Origin: Psychromonas sp. MB-3u-54
Lineage (GTDB): Bacteria; Pseudomonadota; Gammaproteobacteria; Enterobacterales; Psychromonadaceae
Assembly: GCF_002836415.1 (NCBI RefSeq)
Contig: NZ_PJBP01000176.1
Coordinates: 1 to 60,322, forward strand
DNA length: 60,322 nt
Direction: 5' to 3'
Shown: positions 46,864 to 56,406 of the stretch, in pieces
How positions within the stretch are numbered: the stretch's first letter is position 1
Layout: the number at the start of each line of letters is the position of its first letter
Translations under genes and position numbers: made by a program
Notes under the pieces: generated by a model
The model's input: only the letters and a program-made list of their open reading frames with translations
The model's database searches: none
What the model was told of the DNA's origin: nothing

Positions 46864-47892
46864 ATGTCGACTTTTGCACTTGCTTTAGGTACTGCCACAA
46901 AAAACCGCGATCAAAAAATTATTGAAGCTTTCTTTCCTAACCCAATCTTGAATCCAAGTGATGATCTGGTTTCTGTTATCGGTGCTATTACAGGCTATGA
47001 GCAGGGTAATCAAGTTATTGAAATAAAAGCTGAAATGTCCGAATATTTAGCGGCTGCTTTTAATGGCGCTAATGACAGCGCAAATGCTGATTTTGCAACA
47101 GCAGCGGAAAAATCAAGCCAACCTTTAGTCTTAGTTATTCTGGCAACAGATGATGCACCGCAAAGTGTCGCTGAAGGGTATTTGAAGCTGCAGCTTATCT
47201 CGCATCGTTTAGTTAAACCCCATGGTTTAGTTTTAGATGGTATTTTTGGTATCCTGCATAATATTGCCTGGACCAACAAAGGCGCAATAGATCTTCCTGA
47301 ATTATCTGACCGCCAGATAGAGGCGCGTTTAAAGGGTGAAACACTCACCGTTGATTGTGTGGATAAATTTCCTAAAATGGTTGATTACATTGTACCAAGT
47401 GGTGTACGTATTGCCGATACCTCTCGTGTACGTTTGGGCGCGCATGTGGGCCAAGGCACCACTGTGATGCATGAAGGTTTTATCAATTTCAATGCAGGCA
47501 CGGCTGGCGTCAGCATGGTTGAAGGTCGAATTTCTGCGGGTGTTATGGTTGGTGAAGGCACTGATATCGGTGGTGGTGCATCGATTATGGGGACCTTAAG
47601 TGGCGGTGGCAAAATGGTCATCACGATCGGAGAAAACAGTTTATTAGGGGCTAATGCAGGTTTGGGGATTCCACTTGGTAATCGCTGCACTATCGAGTCT
47701 GGATTATACATAACAGCTGGCTCAAAAGTAAAAATGCTTGATAATGAAGGTAAAGAAGCGGGTTATGTCAAGGCGCGTGAACTTGCCAATAAAGATGATT
47801 TGCTTTTCCGCCGTAATTCAATGACCGGACAGATTGAATGTTTAGCGAATAAAAGCGCGGTTGAATTGAACAGTATGCTGCATTCGAACTAA
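46864..47892 (+). CDS. dapD: 2,3,4,5-tetrahydropyridine-2,6-dicarboxylate N-succinyltransferase
   Basis: The 342-residue protein is the longer (about 340-residue, Pseudomonas-type) DapD rather than the 274-residue E. coli type. It succinylates tetrahydrodipicolinate in lysine/diaminopimelate synthesis. The C-terminal half is a left-handed beta-helix with hexapeptide-type repeats (VRLGAHVGQGTTVMHEGFINFNAGTAG, VMVGEGTDIGGGASIMGTLSGGGK, IGENSLLGANAGLGIPLGNRCTIESGLYI). ACGGAG is upstream of the start. It appears monocistronic with a good terminator. Confidence 0.95.
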   Translation: MSTFALALGTATKNRDQKIIEAFFPNPILNPSDDLVSVIGAITGYEQGNQVIEIKAEMSEYLAAAFNGANDSANADFATAAEKSSQPLVLVILATDDAPQSVAEGYLKLQLISHRLVKPHGLVLDGIFGILHNIAWTNKGAIDLPELSDRQIEARLKGETLTVDCVDKFPKMVDYIVPSGVRIADTSRVRLGAHVGQGTTVMHEGFINFNAGTAGVSMVEGRISAGVMVGEGTDIGGGASIMGTLSGGGKMVITIGENSLLGANAGLGIPLGNRCTIESGLYITAGSKVKMLDNEGKEAGYVKARELANKDDLLFRRNSMTGQIECLANKSAVELNSMLHSN

Positions 47893-47925
47893 ATTTTTAT
47901 AGTAAATATTTTATATGAAAATAAG

Positions 47926-47953
47926 AAAGGGACTCATTGAGTCCCTTTTTTTA
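47926..47953. terminator. Terminator between dapD and yciI
   Basis: AAGGGACT and AGTCCCTT enclose CATTG, followed by a run of T residues. It ends just before the yciI stop codon and may also work on the minus strand, where A-rich sequence gives only a few T residues. Confidence 0.88.
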
Positions 47954-47957
47954 TAAG

Positions 47958-48257
47958 CTAAGGTAATACTTTTTTAAAGGGTTTTACTATGACCTTTTTA
48001 TAGACGCCTGCGGCCACGTAAGGATCCGCATCCGCCCAGTTTTGTGCTGCTTCTAAACTGTCAAACTCCGCGATAATAGTCGAGCCGCTAAAACCTGCAT
48101 CAGCCGGATCTTCACTGTCAATCGCGGGCATCGGACCTGCCACAATTAACCGCTCCTGCTCATTTAATTGTTGTAAGCGTGCAACATGTGCGGGGCGTAC
48201 CTGTTGGCGTAAACTTAAACTGTTTTCCACATCTTGTGAAAAAATAACATATAACAT
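47958..48257 (-). CDS. yciI: YciI-family protein
   Basis: The 99-residue small ferredoxin-like-fold protein has [31 protein letters not shown] and [34 protein letters not shown] conserved His-Asp pair is typical of the family (His in RPAHVARL and Asp in DADPY). Its function is uncertain; related proteins have been proposed to act as dehalogenase-like or hydrolytic enzymes. It starts 2 bp after yciB and sits downstream of the trp operon, as in E. coli and relatives. Confidence 0.93.
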   Translation of the reverse strand: MLYVIFSQDVENSLSLRQQVRPAHVARLQQLNEQERLIVAGPMPAIDSEDPADAGFSGSTIIAEFDSLEAAQNWADADPYVAAGVYKKVIVKPFKKVLP

Positions 48258-48259
48258 TT

Positions 48260-48829
48260 TTATTCCTCTGGATTTTTATTGCTGGAAATCTTTTTTTCTG
48301 CCGGTGCAGGTAAGTATTTATAGATATAAATGCCACTTAAAAGCGTAAATACAAGGGTGACTGACAATAAGCCGAATACTTTGAAATTAACCCAAGTCTC
48401 CTGTGACAAACTGAATGCAACATAAACATTGAGCGCTGATAATACGGCAAAAAATACTGCCCAGGCGCTGTTCAGATTATTCCATATATTGGCGGGCAGG
48501 CTGATTTCTTTGCCCAGCATCTGTTTGATAATTGGCTTTTTATAGAAAAACTGGCTAACCAGTAAAGCGACACTAAACAGGGCGTATACTACGGTGACTT
48601 TCCATTTAATGAATACGTCATCGTGCAGAACAATTGTTAAGGTGCCAAATACCAGCACCATACCAAAGGTAATAGCCTGCATTTTCTCAACTTTACCGTT
48701 TTTGTAATAGTTTAAAGCGAGCAATAACCCCATGCTGACTATTAAGGCTCCCGTTGCGATATAAATATCGGTCGTCTTAAAGACCACAAAAAAGATAATC
48801 AGTGGAATAAATTCAAAAAATTGTTTCAT
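48260..48829 (-). CDS. yciB: Inner-membrane protein YciB (IspZ)
   Basis: The protein is about 189 residues with five hydrophobic helices: [31 protein letters not shown] at the start, [29 protein letters not shown] in the middle and [22 protein letters not shown] near the end. YciB is implicated in envelope integrity and septation. The frame is open upstream to 48862, but MKQFFEF at 48829 has AGGAAAA upstream and is the conserved start. It lies 78 bp after trpA. Confidence 0.93.
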   Translation of the reverse strand: MKQFFEFIPLIIFFVVFKTTDIYIATGALIVSMGLLLALNYYKNGKVEKMQAITFGMVLVFGTLTIVLHDDVFIKWKVTVVYALFSVALLVSQFFYKKPIIKQMLGKEISLPANIWNNLNSAWAVFFAVLSALNVYVAFSLSQETWVNFKVFGLLSVTLVFTLLSGIYIYKYLPAPAEKKISSNKNPEE

Positions 48830-48906
48830 GTTTTTTCCTATTATAAAAAAGTACAAAGTCACTCTATAAAAAGTAACTCTAAAGTAAGCATTGCACTTTC
48901 AGCAGT

Positions 48907-49719
48907 TTATTTTTTATCGGTGGCGGCTTTCATTTTACTGATAAATTTATGCATTTCGAACAGCAGTTTATCAGGATTATCTAAGCTTTTTTCGATAATT
49001 TTAACCACTGCTGAACCTGAAATTGCGCCGGCAGCACCCAATTTTATCGCTTCTCGTACCTGCTCAGGTGTGGAAATACCAAAACCCAGTAACGACGGTG
49101 GTGCATGATACTTATTTAATGTAGCTAACATATTGCCAACCGGCATGCCTGCTTTTGCATGTCCGCCGGTAACCCCTGCGCGACTTAATAAGTAGGTATA
49201 ACCCTGTCCATATTCAGCCACTTTTTGTAATGTTTCCTGATCGCCATTGGGGGGCGCTATAAATATTTGGTTAATGGCAAACTTCTCAGCCGCAGCACGG
49301 TACGGAGCACTTTCTTCAAGCGGCACATCTGCTATCAGTATAGAATCGACACCCGCTTTAGCACAACGTTCATAAAAATTTTCAATACCATTACGATAAA
49401 CAAGGTTTACATACAATAATAAACCAATGGGAATGGTCGGATGTTTATGACGTATTTCCGCAATTATTTCCAGACAGCTATCGGGTGTCGCACCGGCATC
49501 CAAAGCCCGAACGGAGGCCTCTTGAATAACAATGCCATCGGCAACAGGATCTGAAAAGGGAATACCTAATTCCAATGCATCCGCACCGGCATCAACTAAA
49601 GTATCAATTATTTTCAGAGAGAGGGCACGATTTGGATCACCCACAGTCACAAAAGGAACAAAAGCGCCCTTATTTTCAGTTTTAAGGCGGGCAAATAAAG
49701 CTTGATAACGTTTGCTCAT
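48907..49719 (-). CDS. trpA: Tryptophan synthase alpha subunit
   Basis: The 270-residue TIM-barrel enzyme cleaves indole-3-glycerol phosphate to indole and glyceraldehyde 3-phosphate. Seen: [13 protein letters not shown] (catalytic Glu replaced region follows the usual [14 protein letters not shown], with Glu and Asp catalytic residues), [15 protein letters not shown] and [15 protein letters not shown]. The start overlaps the trpB stop by one base, which supports coupled synthesis of the alpha2-beta2 complex. Confidence 0.98.
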   Translation of the reverse strand: MSKRYQALFARLKTENKGAFVPFVTVGDPNRALSLKIIDTLVDAGADALELGIPFSDPVADGIVIQEASVRALDAGATPDSCLEIIAEIRHKHPTIPIGLLLYVNLVYRNGIENFYERCAKAGVDSILIADVPLEESAPYRAAAEKFAINQIFIAPPNGDQETLQKVAEYGQGYTYLLSRAGVTGGHAKAGMPVGNMLATLNKYHAPPSLLGFGISTPEQVREAIKLGAAGAISGSAVVKIIEKSLDNPDKLLFEMHKFISKMKAATDKK

Positions 49720-50906
49720 TAGAGAGTTCCTCTTTCTTCAAAAATTTCAGCCACGGCAAAGATATCTTTATCGCCGCGCCCGGATAAATTAACAATAATG
49801 ATTTGCTCCTTATCATCATGTTTAATCAGTTTTAAAGCATGTGCTAATGCGTGTGCCGACTCAAGGGCGGGAATAATACCTTCGTTTAAAGACAGAGCCT
49901 GAAAAGCGTCCAGAGCTTCGTCATCGGTGGCATAAACATATTGAGCGCGTCCCGTTTCGGCGAGGTGCGCATGTTGCGGGCCAACGGATGGGAAATCAAG
50001 TCCGGCAGAAATTGAATAAGATTCTTTAACCTGACCATGTTTGTCCTGCATCATTAAGGAATGCATTCCAAAAAAGATACCTTTTGAACCATAGGAAATA
50101 GGACAACCGTGCTCACCTGTTTCAATACCGTGTCCTCCCGGCTCAACCCCAATTAATTCAACCGTTGGATCATCTATAAAATCATTGAATATGCCGATCG
50201 CGTTAGAGCCTCCGCCCACACAGGCAATCACTTTATCGGGTAACACACCTTCTTTTTTCAATACCTGCTGCTTTGCTTCTTCGCCAATTATTTTCTGGAA
50301 TTCGCGTACAATAGTTGGAAAAGGGTGCGGGCCAGCCGCGGTGCCCAATAAATAGTGCGCAGTATCATAACTGCCCGCCCAATCACGTAATGCTTCATTA
50401 CAGGCATCTTTTAATGTTGATGAACCGGAATGCACCGGAATCACTTCCGCGCCCATTAAACGCATACGGAATACATTGGGTTTTTGACGTTCACAATCCA
50501 CAGCGCCCATATACACACGGCATTTAAGCCCCAGTAACGCACAGGCTAATGCCGTTGCAACACCGTGTTGGCCGGCCCCGGTTTCTGCAATAATTTCTTT
50601 TTTACCCATGCGTTTAGCGAGTAATGCTTGTCCCAACACTTGGTTGGTTTTATGTGCACCCCCGTGGAGCAGATCTTCGCGTTTAAGGTAAAGTTTGGTT
50701 TTTTTACCTTTAGTCAGGTTGCGACACAATGTTAAGGGCGTCGGACGACCGGCATATTCGGTTAATAATTCAGACAGCTCTGCCAAAAATTCAGGATCTG
50801 TCTGTGCTTTTACAAATTCAGCTTCTAACTGTTTTAATGCGGGGACCAGAATTTGGGGGACAAACATGCCGCCAAATTGACCGAAGTAAGGATTTAGTTT
50901 TTCCAT
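49719..50906 (-). CDS. trpB: Tryptophan synthase beta subunit
   Basis: The 395-residue PLP enzyme joins indole to serine. The PLP lysine is in [51 protein letters not shown] and [14 protein letters not shown] (phosphate binding) follow. Length is typical. It starts 51 bp after trpCF and overlaps trpA by one base. Confidence 0.98.
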   Translation of the reverse strand: MEKLNPYFGQFGGMFVPQILVPALKQLEAEFVKAQTDPEFLAELSELLTEYAGRPTPLTLCRNLTKGKKTKLYLKREDLLHGGAHKTNQVLGQALLAKRMGKKEIIAETGAGQHGVATALACALLGLKCRVYMGAVDCERQKPNVFRMRLMGAEVIPVHSGSSTLKDACNEALRDWAGSYDTAHYLLGTAAGPHPFPTIVREFQKIIGEEAKQQVLKKEGVLPDKVIACVGGGSNAIGIFNDFIDDPTVELIGVEPGGHGIETGEHGCPISYGSKGIFFGMHSLMMQDKHGQVKESYSISAGLDFPSVGPQHAHLAETGRAQYVYATDDEALDAFQALSLNEGIIPALESAHALAHALKLIKHDDKEQIIIVNLSGRGDKDIFAVAEIFEERGTL

Positions 50907-50957
50907 TTTTATGAACCTTTTATTTTATACAAGGTGTCTCCACCTTGGAATATTTTT

Positions 50958-52367
50958 TTAGCGCTGCAGGTAATGTCTTATTGCTGAAAATGCGGCGTTT
51001 AATTTTAGCGGATCTTTTTTGCCGGGCGCAGATTCAACACCTGAATTGAAATCTAACCCTGCGCAGCCTATTAAACAGGCTTGCTGTGCATTTTCAGGGG
51101 TTAAACCACCGGCCAGTATTATTTTACTTTTAATTTCACTGCTTAGAGTTGCCAGCAGGGCCCAGTCAAAGGCTCTGCCTGTTCCTCCTGTTTGTCCACC
51201 GATTCGAGTATCCAGCAGGTGCTTTTGAACATTAAACTTTTCAAACTCGGGTAAACTGTCACTCACACCATGGGCTTTCCATATTTCACATTTTTCCGGT
51301 AATAAAGCGCGTAACACTTTAATATATTTTGGGTTTTCATCACCGTGTAATTGTACTGCGGCGAGTCCTAAGTGTTTAACGGTATAGCTGATTAATTCAG
51401 GCTCTTCATTTTGAAAAACACCCACATATAATAGCGGCGCGCCGAGCATTACTAAACGCGCTTCCTCCAGATCCACAAAACGCGGCGATTTATCTACAAA
51501 GATTAAACCGCCATAAACTGCGCCCGCTTTATAAACATCTGCAGCTGCTCTCGGATGGGTTAAACCACAAACTTTGTTACTGCCTAAAATCAATCTTCTA
51601 CAAGCGCTATCAATATTAGGTTGGCTCATAATTGCGCTGCCGACTAAAAAACCGTTTGCATATTTACTCAGTTGTTTAACCTGACTGTGGTTGTAAATAC
51701 CCGATTCAGAAATGACAATTCGGTCTGCCGGTATTTTAGCTGCCAGTTCCTTAGTACGATTTAAATCAATACTTAGATCACGTAAATCACGGTTATTTAT
51801 GCCAATGATTTTTGCATTTAATGCAATGGCACGTACCAGCTCATGCTCATTACTGACTTCCGTTAAGACCCCCATGTTAAGACTGTGTGCCGTGTCGCGA
51901 TAAGCCCGGTAAGCATCATCATTCAAAACAGAAAGCATTAATAATATCGCATCGGCTTTATAATAGCGTGCCAGGTAAATTTGGTAGGGATCAATAATAA
52001 AATCTTTACAGATCACCGGTTGGGAGACTTGCTCCCGAACTTTACTGATATATTCAAAATTACCTTGAAAGTACTTTTCGTCCGTTAGCACCGAGATTGC
52101 ACTGGCATAATTTTTGTAGGTACCAGCAATTAGATCCAAATCAAAATCTTCTCGAATCAACCCTTTTGACGGAGAGGCTTTTTTACACTCTAAAATAAAG
52201 ACAGTGTCAGGTTTATCCAATGCTTCATAAAAATAGCGATCGCTCTCTGTAATTTTATCTTTGAAGCTTATCAGGGGCTCTATTTGCTGACGCGCTTTTA
52301 CCCACTCGACCTTATCCGCTATAATTTTTCCGAGAATAGTATCTTCTAGGCTTTTATCGTTTAACAT
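50958..52367 (-). CDS. trpCF: Bifunctional indole-3-glycerol-phosphate synthase / phosphoribosylanthranilate isomerase
   Basis: The 469-residue fusion has the IGPS TIM barrel at residues 1-255 (FILECKKASPSKGLIREDFD, VICKDFIIDPYQIYLARYYKADAILLMLS, ISESGI) and the PRA isomerase at about 256-465 (CGLTHPRAAADVYKAGAVYGGLIFVDKSPR, VQLHGDE, LAGGLTPENAQQA). The fused form is the usual enterobacterial/vibrio arrangement. It overlaps the trpD end by 7 bases. Confidence 0.97.
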   Translation of the reverse strand: MLNDKSLEDTILGKIIADKVEWVKARQQIEPLISFKDKITESDRYFYEALDKPDTVFILECKKASPSKGLIREDFDLDLIAGTYKNYASAISVLTDEKYFQGNFEYISKVREQVSQPVICKDFIIDPYQIYLARYYKADAILLMLSVLNDDAYRAYRDTAHSLNMGVLTEVSNEHELVRAIALNAKIIGINNRDLRDLSIDLNRTKELAAKIPADRIVISESGIYNHSQVKQLSKYANGFLVGSAIMSQPNIDSACRRLILGSNKVCGLTHPRAAADVYKAGAVYGGLIFVDKSPRFVDLEEARLVMLGAPLLYVGVFQNEEPELISYTVKHLGLAAVQLHGDENPKYIKVLRALLPEKCEIWKAHGVSDSLPEFEKFNVQKHLLDTRIGGQTGGTGRAFDWALLATLSSEIKSKIILAGGLTPENAQQACLIGCAGLDFNSGVESAPGKKDPLKLNAAFSAIRHYLQR

Positions 52368-53383
52368 TGGCTTAGCTCCGCAAGTGCTTTTAATAGTTGT
52401 AATGGTTTACCGGTTAACATCATATCCAGCGCTTGTTTTGTACCCTCTTTAAAGTTATCGGCTTTACCGTTTAAGACCAGTAAAGCGGAAACATTAATGG
52501 CCACGGCCGCCTGCTGTGCGTCGCTGCCTTTACCCTGTAATATTTGTTCAATGATCACTTTATTTTCTGAGGGGGTGCCACCAAGAATTGCCTCGACGGG
52601 GTAATGTTGAACGCCAAAATCTTCCGGTGTTAGCGTATATTCTCTAATTTCACCATTAATCAGTTCTGCCACTTGGGTTTCACCATGCAATGCGATTTCA
52701 TCCAGACCACTGCCGTAAACCACCATAACCCGCTTCATTCCTAATTGTTTGTGCACTTCTGCAATAGGTTTTAACAGTTCAGGTGCATACACGCCCATCA
52801 GTTCAAATTTGGGACGAGCCGGGTTAATTAACGGACCCAGCAGATTGAAAATTGAACGCGTTTTTAATGCGGCGCGTACTGGGGCTGCAAAACGCATGCC
52901 CGCATGATATTGCGGGGCAAATAAAAAACAGATATTTAAATCATCTAAACAACGGCGCGAAAGCTGCGCACTCATATCCAGATTGAGACCAAAAGCGGCC
53001 AGTAAATCCGACGAGCCGGATTTACTGGATACGCTGCGGCTGCCATGTTTGCACACTTTTAGGCCACAGGCAGCGGCAACAAAGGCACTGGCAGTGGAAA
53101 TGTTAATCGTCCCTAAACCGTCTCCTCCGGTGCCAACGATATCGGTAAAGTCATAATCGGGACGCGGGAAAGGTGTTGCCTGTGCAAGCAGAGCATTAGC
53201 GGCGCCAGTAATCTCCTGCGTTGTTTCACCCTTCATTTTTAATGCCGTTAGCACCGAAGATAAAATGATAGGATCAACTTCCCCTTGAACAACCCGCTCA
53301 AAGAATGCCTGGCTTTGTCCACAGGTCAGTGATTTAGCGGCGTATAACTGCTCTAAAATGTCATGTATATTGAATGGACTCAT
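52361..53383 (-). CDS. trpD: Anthranilate phosphoribosyltransferase
   Basis: The 340-residue enzyme transfers phosphoribose from PRPP to anthranilate. Seen: DIVGTGGDGLGTINISTASAFVAAACGLKVCKHGSRSVSSKSGSSDLLAAFG (PRPP-binding GTGGD and KHGxRxxSSxxG) and FNLLGPLINPARP. It is not fused to the glutaminase, unlike trpGD of E. coli; its start is directly after the trpG stop. Confidence 0.97.
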   Translation of the reverse strand: MSPFNIHDILEQLYAAKSLTCGQSQAFFERVVQGEVDPIILSSVLTALKMKGETTQEITGAANALLAQATPFPRPDYDFTDIVGTGGDGLGTINISTASAFVAAACGLKVCKHGSRSVSSKSGSSDLLAAFGLNLDMSAQLSRRCLDDLNICFLFAPQYHAGMRFAAPVRAALKTRSIFNLLGPLINPARPKFELMGVYAPELLKPIAEVHKQLGMKRVMVVYGSGLDEIALHGETQVAELINGEIREYTLTPEDFGVQHYPVEAILGGTPSENKVIIEQILQGKGSDAQQAAVAINVSALLVLNGKADNFKEGTKQALDMMLTGKPLQLLKALAELSQC

Positions 53384-53986
53384 TTAACTGTTCCCCGTAA
53401 CTAAATTTAAACTGCTCTCTAATAATTTTGCACCTTCGCAGGTTAAAATAGATTCAGGATGAAATTGAACACCTATCACTTTATCTGCTTCATTATAAAC
53501 AGCCATGCACATGCCATTAAAATGTGCCACGACCTCAAGCGATGGCGGTACAAAGGTACCAATTAAAGAATGATAGCGCGCAACGGAAAGCGGCTGGCTT
53601 AAACCGCTGAACATTCGGTCACCGCAATGTTCGATCAGTGATGATTTGCCATGCATAATTTGATCCGCCTGACCGACTGTGCCGCCATACTGCTCGATGA
53701 TCGCCTGGTGGCCTAAGCACACCCCAATCATCGGAATTTTTCCTCGGCATAAACCGATCAGTTCAATCAGGCAGCCTGCCGCACTTGGCGTACCGGGACC
53801 GGGTGAAAGAATTAAAACCGGGTCATTTTCACAAGCATCAATATGTGCTTTAACCTGTTTGGCGGGTATATTATTCCGGTAAATTTTTACCGGATAACCC
53901 AATGCCTTAAATTGATCAACCAGGTTATAAGTAAAAGAATCAAAGTTATCCAGAAAAAAGAGTGTTTGTTTTTGAGTTATCTCCAT
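53384..53986 (-). CDS. trpG: Anthranilate synthase glutaminase subunit
   Basis: The 200-residue class I glutamine amidotransferase has the nucleophile in GVCLGHQAIIEQYGG, the oxyanion loop LSPGPGTPSAAG and the His-Glu pair in GVQFHPESIL. It supplies ammonia to TrpE. It starts 3 bp after trpE and abuts trpD, so the three are probably translated in series. Confidence 0.97.
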   Translation of the reverse strand: MEITQKQTLFFLDNFDSFTYNLVDQFKALGYPVKIYRNNIPAKQVKAHIDACENDPVLILSPGPGTPSAAGCLIELIGLCRGKIPMIGVCLGHQAIIEQYGGTVGQADQIMHGKSSLIEHCGDRMFSGLSQPLSVARYHSLIGTFVPPSLEVVAHFNGMCMAVYNEADKVIGVQFHPESILTCEGAKLLESSLNLVTGNS

Positions 53987-53989
53987 TTT

Positions 53990-55672
53990 TTACTCTCCAT
54001 GGGCTACGGTTGATGATATTTTGCTTGATGAAACGACTTCAGGCAAAGAGTCCTCAGGTAAAGAGGCATCGGGTACAGAGACATCGGGTACAGAGACTTC
54101 TGCAAGTGTTGTACCATGAGCCAATGCAATCGCATTTAAGACCGCTGCGGCTTTAGTGCGTGTTTCATCGGCCTCTGATTGGGGTATTGAATCAAATACA
54201 ACCCCTGCGCCTGCCTGCGCTTGTGCGATACCATTTTTTACAAATGCCGAGCGGATAACAATACAGGTATCCATATCACCACTGCCATTGATATAACCGA
54301 CTGCACCCCCGTAACTGCCACGGCGTTTTTTTTCTACCTGACGCACCAGATTTGACGCACTGATTTTAGGCGCACCGACTAGGGTACCCATATTCATACA
54401 TGCCTGGTAGGCGTGCAGTGCATCTAAATCCCTGCGTAATTGACCGATAACGCGGGAAACTAAGTGCATCACGTGGCTGTAGCGGTCTACTTTTAACAGG
54501 TCTGCTACGTGTCGAGTACCCGGTTCGCTAATGCGCGCCACGTCATTACGTGCTAAATCAACCAGCATTAAATGCTCAGAGGTTTCTTTTTGGTCTAAAC
54601 GTAATTCCAACTCTAAACGACTGTCTAAATCTTTGTTAATGCTGCCATCGGGGTTAAATCCCCGTCTGCGTGTCCCTGCAATGGGATAAATTTCAACATC
54701 ATTTGAGGCTTGGGTGTATTTAAGCGCACTTTCCGGTGATGCGCCAAACAGAGTGAAGTCACTGTCCTTTAAATAAAACATATAAGGGCTTGGGTTTGTT
54801 TGTTTAAGTTTTGCATAGGCAGCAATCGGATCAGGGCAGGAAAGCGAAAAGCTGCGCGAAGGTACTACCTGGAAAATATCCCCTTTTACTATATATTCTT
54901 TAAGCTCTTCAACAATAGAACAATAATCTTGATCTGAAACATCCGTACTGACTTTCCCGGTTAAGGGAATGACCGGGCTATCGACCGTTTCAAAATCAAG
55001 ACATTGTTGTTGTATTTCTTCTAAACGTGCGTTCAGGTGCTGCTCGTTTTCATCGGAGTATAATCCGCCAAACACCGACGCGATTAATTCTCCTTTCTGA
55101 GTTTGATGATTCTGAATCATTAATGTTTCAGCGACATAAAACATAAAATCAGGACAGATGTTATCACTCTCGGGCACGGCCATTAAATCTTCAAAGGTAG
55201 CGATAAAGTCATAGGCAAAGATACCGCCCAAAAACAATGCCTGCTGATGAGGCGAGGACGTTTTAATGCCTTTAACAATAAAACGTAAAGCATCTACCGG
55301 TGATAATGATTTTAAACGTTGATCTTCATCGCCAGTGGAGTCTGATACTGGGAAAACAAGCTGTAATTGATGGGCGGAATGTTGGCTGATTATTTGAGTG
55401 GAAAATTGTGGAGCGATAAAAGTAAGCAGGTCTTTACCGTTATCAGTTAACGCCTCGAGTGTGACGGTGAGACCATGACAGGTTATTTTCATGCAGGCAT
55501 CAATCAGCATTAAACTTTTAAGATGGTTTTTACTTTCAATCTCGGCAGAATCGAATAAGAGATGATTGTCTGTATTGGCACTGAACGTTTGAAATAAACC
55601 GAGCGAGTCACTGATATATTCACAGTCTGCTGAAAGGCTTTTTAATACGCCGATGGGATGATTAGTATTCAT
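53990..55672 (-). CDS. trpE: Anthranilate synthase component I
   Basis: The 560-residue enzyme makes anthranilate from chorismate. The Trp-binding region near the N-terminus reads LLFDSAEIESKNHLKSLMLIDA, equivalent to the LLES region of E. coli. Chorismate-binding blocks include FQVVPSRSFSL, PSPYMFYL, EIYPIAGTRRRGF, HLMLVDLARNDVARI, MNMGTLVGAPKISA and the late RRGSYGGAVGYINGSGDMDTCIVIRS. It is about 40 residues longer than E. coli TrpE because of a repeat-derived C-terminal tail (VSVPDVSVPDASLPEDSLPE). It is under attenuation control from trpL. Confidence 0.97.
   Translation of the reverse strand: MNTNHPIGVLKSLSADCEYISDSLGLFQTFSANTDNHLLFDSAEIESKNHLKSLMLIDACMKITCHGLTVTLEALTDNGKDLLTFIAPQFSTQIISQHSAHQLQLVFPVSDSTGDEDQRLKSLSPVDALRFIVKGIKTSSPHQQALFLGGIFAYDFIATFEDLMAVPESDNICPDFMFYVAETLMIQNHQTQKGELIASVFGGLYSDENEQHLNARLEEIQQQCLDFETVDSPVIPLTGKVSTDVSDQDYCSIVEELKEYIVKGDIFQVVPSRSFSLSCPDPIAAYAKLKQTNPSPYMFYLKDSDFTLFGASPESALKYTQASNDVEIYPIAGTRRRGFNPDGSINKDLDSRLELELRLDQKETSEHLMLVDLARNDVARISEPGTRHVADLLKVDRYSHVMHLVSRVIGQLRRDLDALHAYQACMNMGTLVGAPKISASNLVRQVEKKRRGSYGGAVGYINGSGDMDTCIVIRSAFVKNGIAQAQAGAGVVFDSIPQSEADETRTKAAAVLNAIALAHGTTLAEVSVPDVSVPDASLPEDSLPEVVSSSKISSTVAHGE
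54048..54100. repeat. 15-bp tandem repeats in the 3' end of trpE
   Basis: Units at 54048-54062, 54063-54077 and 54078-54092, with a degenerate fourth from 54093, have the form GAGACATCGGGTACA. They keep the reading frame and encode five-residue SVPDV/SLPED-type repeats in the TrpE tail. Confidence 0.75.
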
Positions 55673-55810
55673 TTTTATCCTTTAAAATTATATCTGTTAA
55701 CAGGGGGTATGGATTTTTTTCACCGCCATCGCCAAGATTGTTTAAGGATTTTATTGTTCTTGTCCATGTTTGTTCTCAAATATGTGATTAAAAAGCTAAT
55801 GCCCAAATAC

Positions 55811-55835
55811 AAAAAAAGCCCGCATATTGCGAGCT
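55811..55835 (-). terminator. trp operon attenuator (terminator hairpin 3:4)
   Basis: On the minus strand AGCTCGCA pairs with TGCGGGCT (one G-T pair) around a 3-base loop, followed directly by seven T residues. It lies between trpL and trpE and is the intrinsic terminator of the attenuation leader. Confidence 0.93.
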
Positions 55836-55900
55836 TAAAATTTGGTTTTTGGAAAATATACGAATATAAAAAAACCTCATTGCTCGCTTAGGAGAATGAG
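55836..55900 (-). promoter_or_regulatory. trp leader regions 1-2 and antiterminator
   Basis: On the minus strand CTCATT, just after the Trp codons, can pair with AATGAG (pause hairpin 1:2). GCGAGC at 55882-55887, directly after the trpL stop codon, is exactly complementary to GCTCGC in the left arm of the terminator, which gives the 2:3 antiterminator. The choice between 2:3 and 3:4 reproduces the classical ribosome-stalling switch. Confidence 0.88.
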
Positions 55901-55941
55901 TGCCACCAATAATCATTAAGAGAAATTGTTGTTAAAATCAT
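55888..55941 (-). CDS. trpL: trp operon leader peptide
   Basis: A 17-residue peptide, MILTTISLNDYWWHSFS, with tandem Trp codons at positions 12-13 is encoded about 215 bp upstream of trpE. It is followed by overlapping antiterminator and terminator hairpins. Stalling at the Trp codons when charged tRNA-Trp is scarce should favour read-through. An in-frame stop lies just upstream, so this ATG is the only likely start; GGAAT about 12 bases before it is a weak ribosome-binding site. A perfect TTGACA at 55995-56000 is a candidate -35 element, but no good -10 was found and no TrpR operator is evident. Confidence 0.93.
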   Translation of the reverse strand: MILTTISLNDYWWHSFS

Positions 55942-56012
55942 ATATCATGTATTCCATAAAGTTATGACAACCATCTTTTGCGATTATGCTATTAATGTCA
56001 AGGTGATTTTTA

Positions 56013-56356
56013 GGATATTATCGTTATTTGGATTTTATTCACATGCGAATTTTTAGGATGTTATCGTTATTTTGATTTGATTCATCTGCGAATCTTTAGA
56101 ATGTTATCGTTATTTGGATTTTATTCACATGCGAATTTTTAGGATATTACCGTTATTTGAATTTGATTCAGATGCGAATTTTCAGGATATTACTGTTATT
56201 TGGATTTGATTCACATGCGAATTTTCAGGATATTACTGTTATTTGGATTTAATTCACATGCTAATTTTCAGGATATTACTGTTATTTGGATTTAATTCAC
56301 ATGCTAATTTTCAGGATATTACTGTTATCTGGATTTGATTCACATGCGAATTTTTA
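56013..56356. repeat. Eight tandem 43-bp repeats between trpL and rnm
   Basis: Eight units of exactly 43 bp run from 56013 to 56356 (unit starts 56013, 56056, 56099, 56142, 56185, 56228, 56271, 56314). The typical unit begins GGATATTACTGTTATTTGGA and ends with a block of the form ATTCACATGCGAATTTTTA. Units differ at a few positions; units 6 and 7 appear identical. They contain no useful ORF and fill most of the divergent region between the trp leader and rnm. Confidence 0.95.
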
Positions 56357-56406
56357 GAGATTGATATTAATGGTTGTTTATTCGCGTTCACTCCTTTGGG
56401 ATATTC

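Noticed and set aside
55940-55968. TTGTCA-N17-TGATAT as the trp promoter
   Set aside because: Transcription would begin inside trpL, after its start codon, which is incompatible with the readable attenuator.
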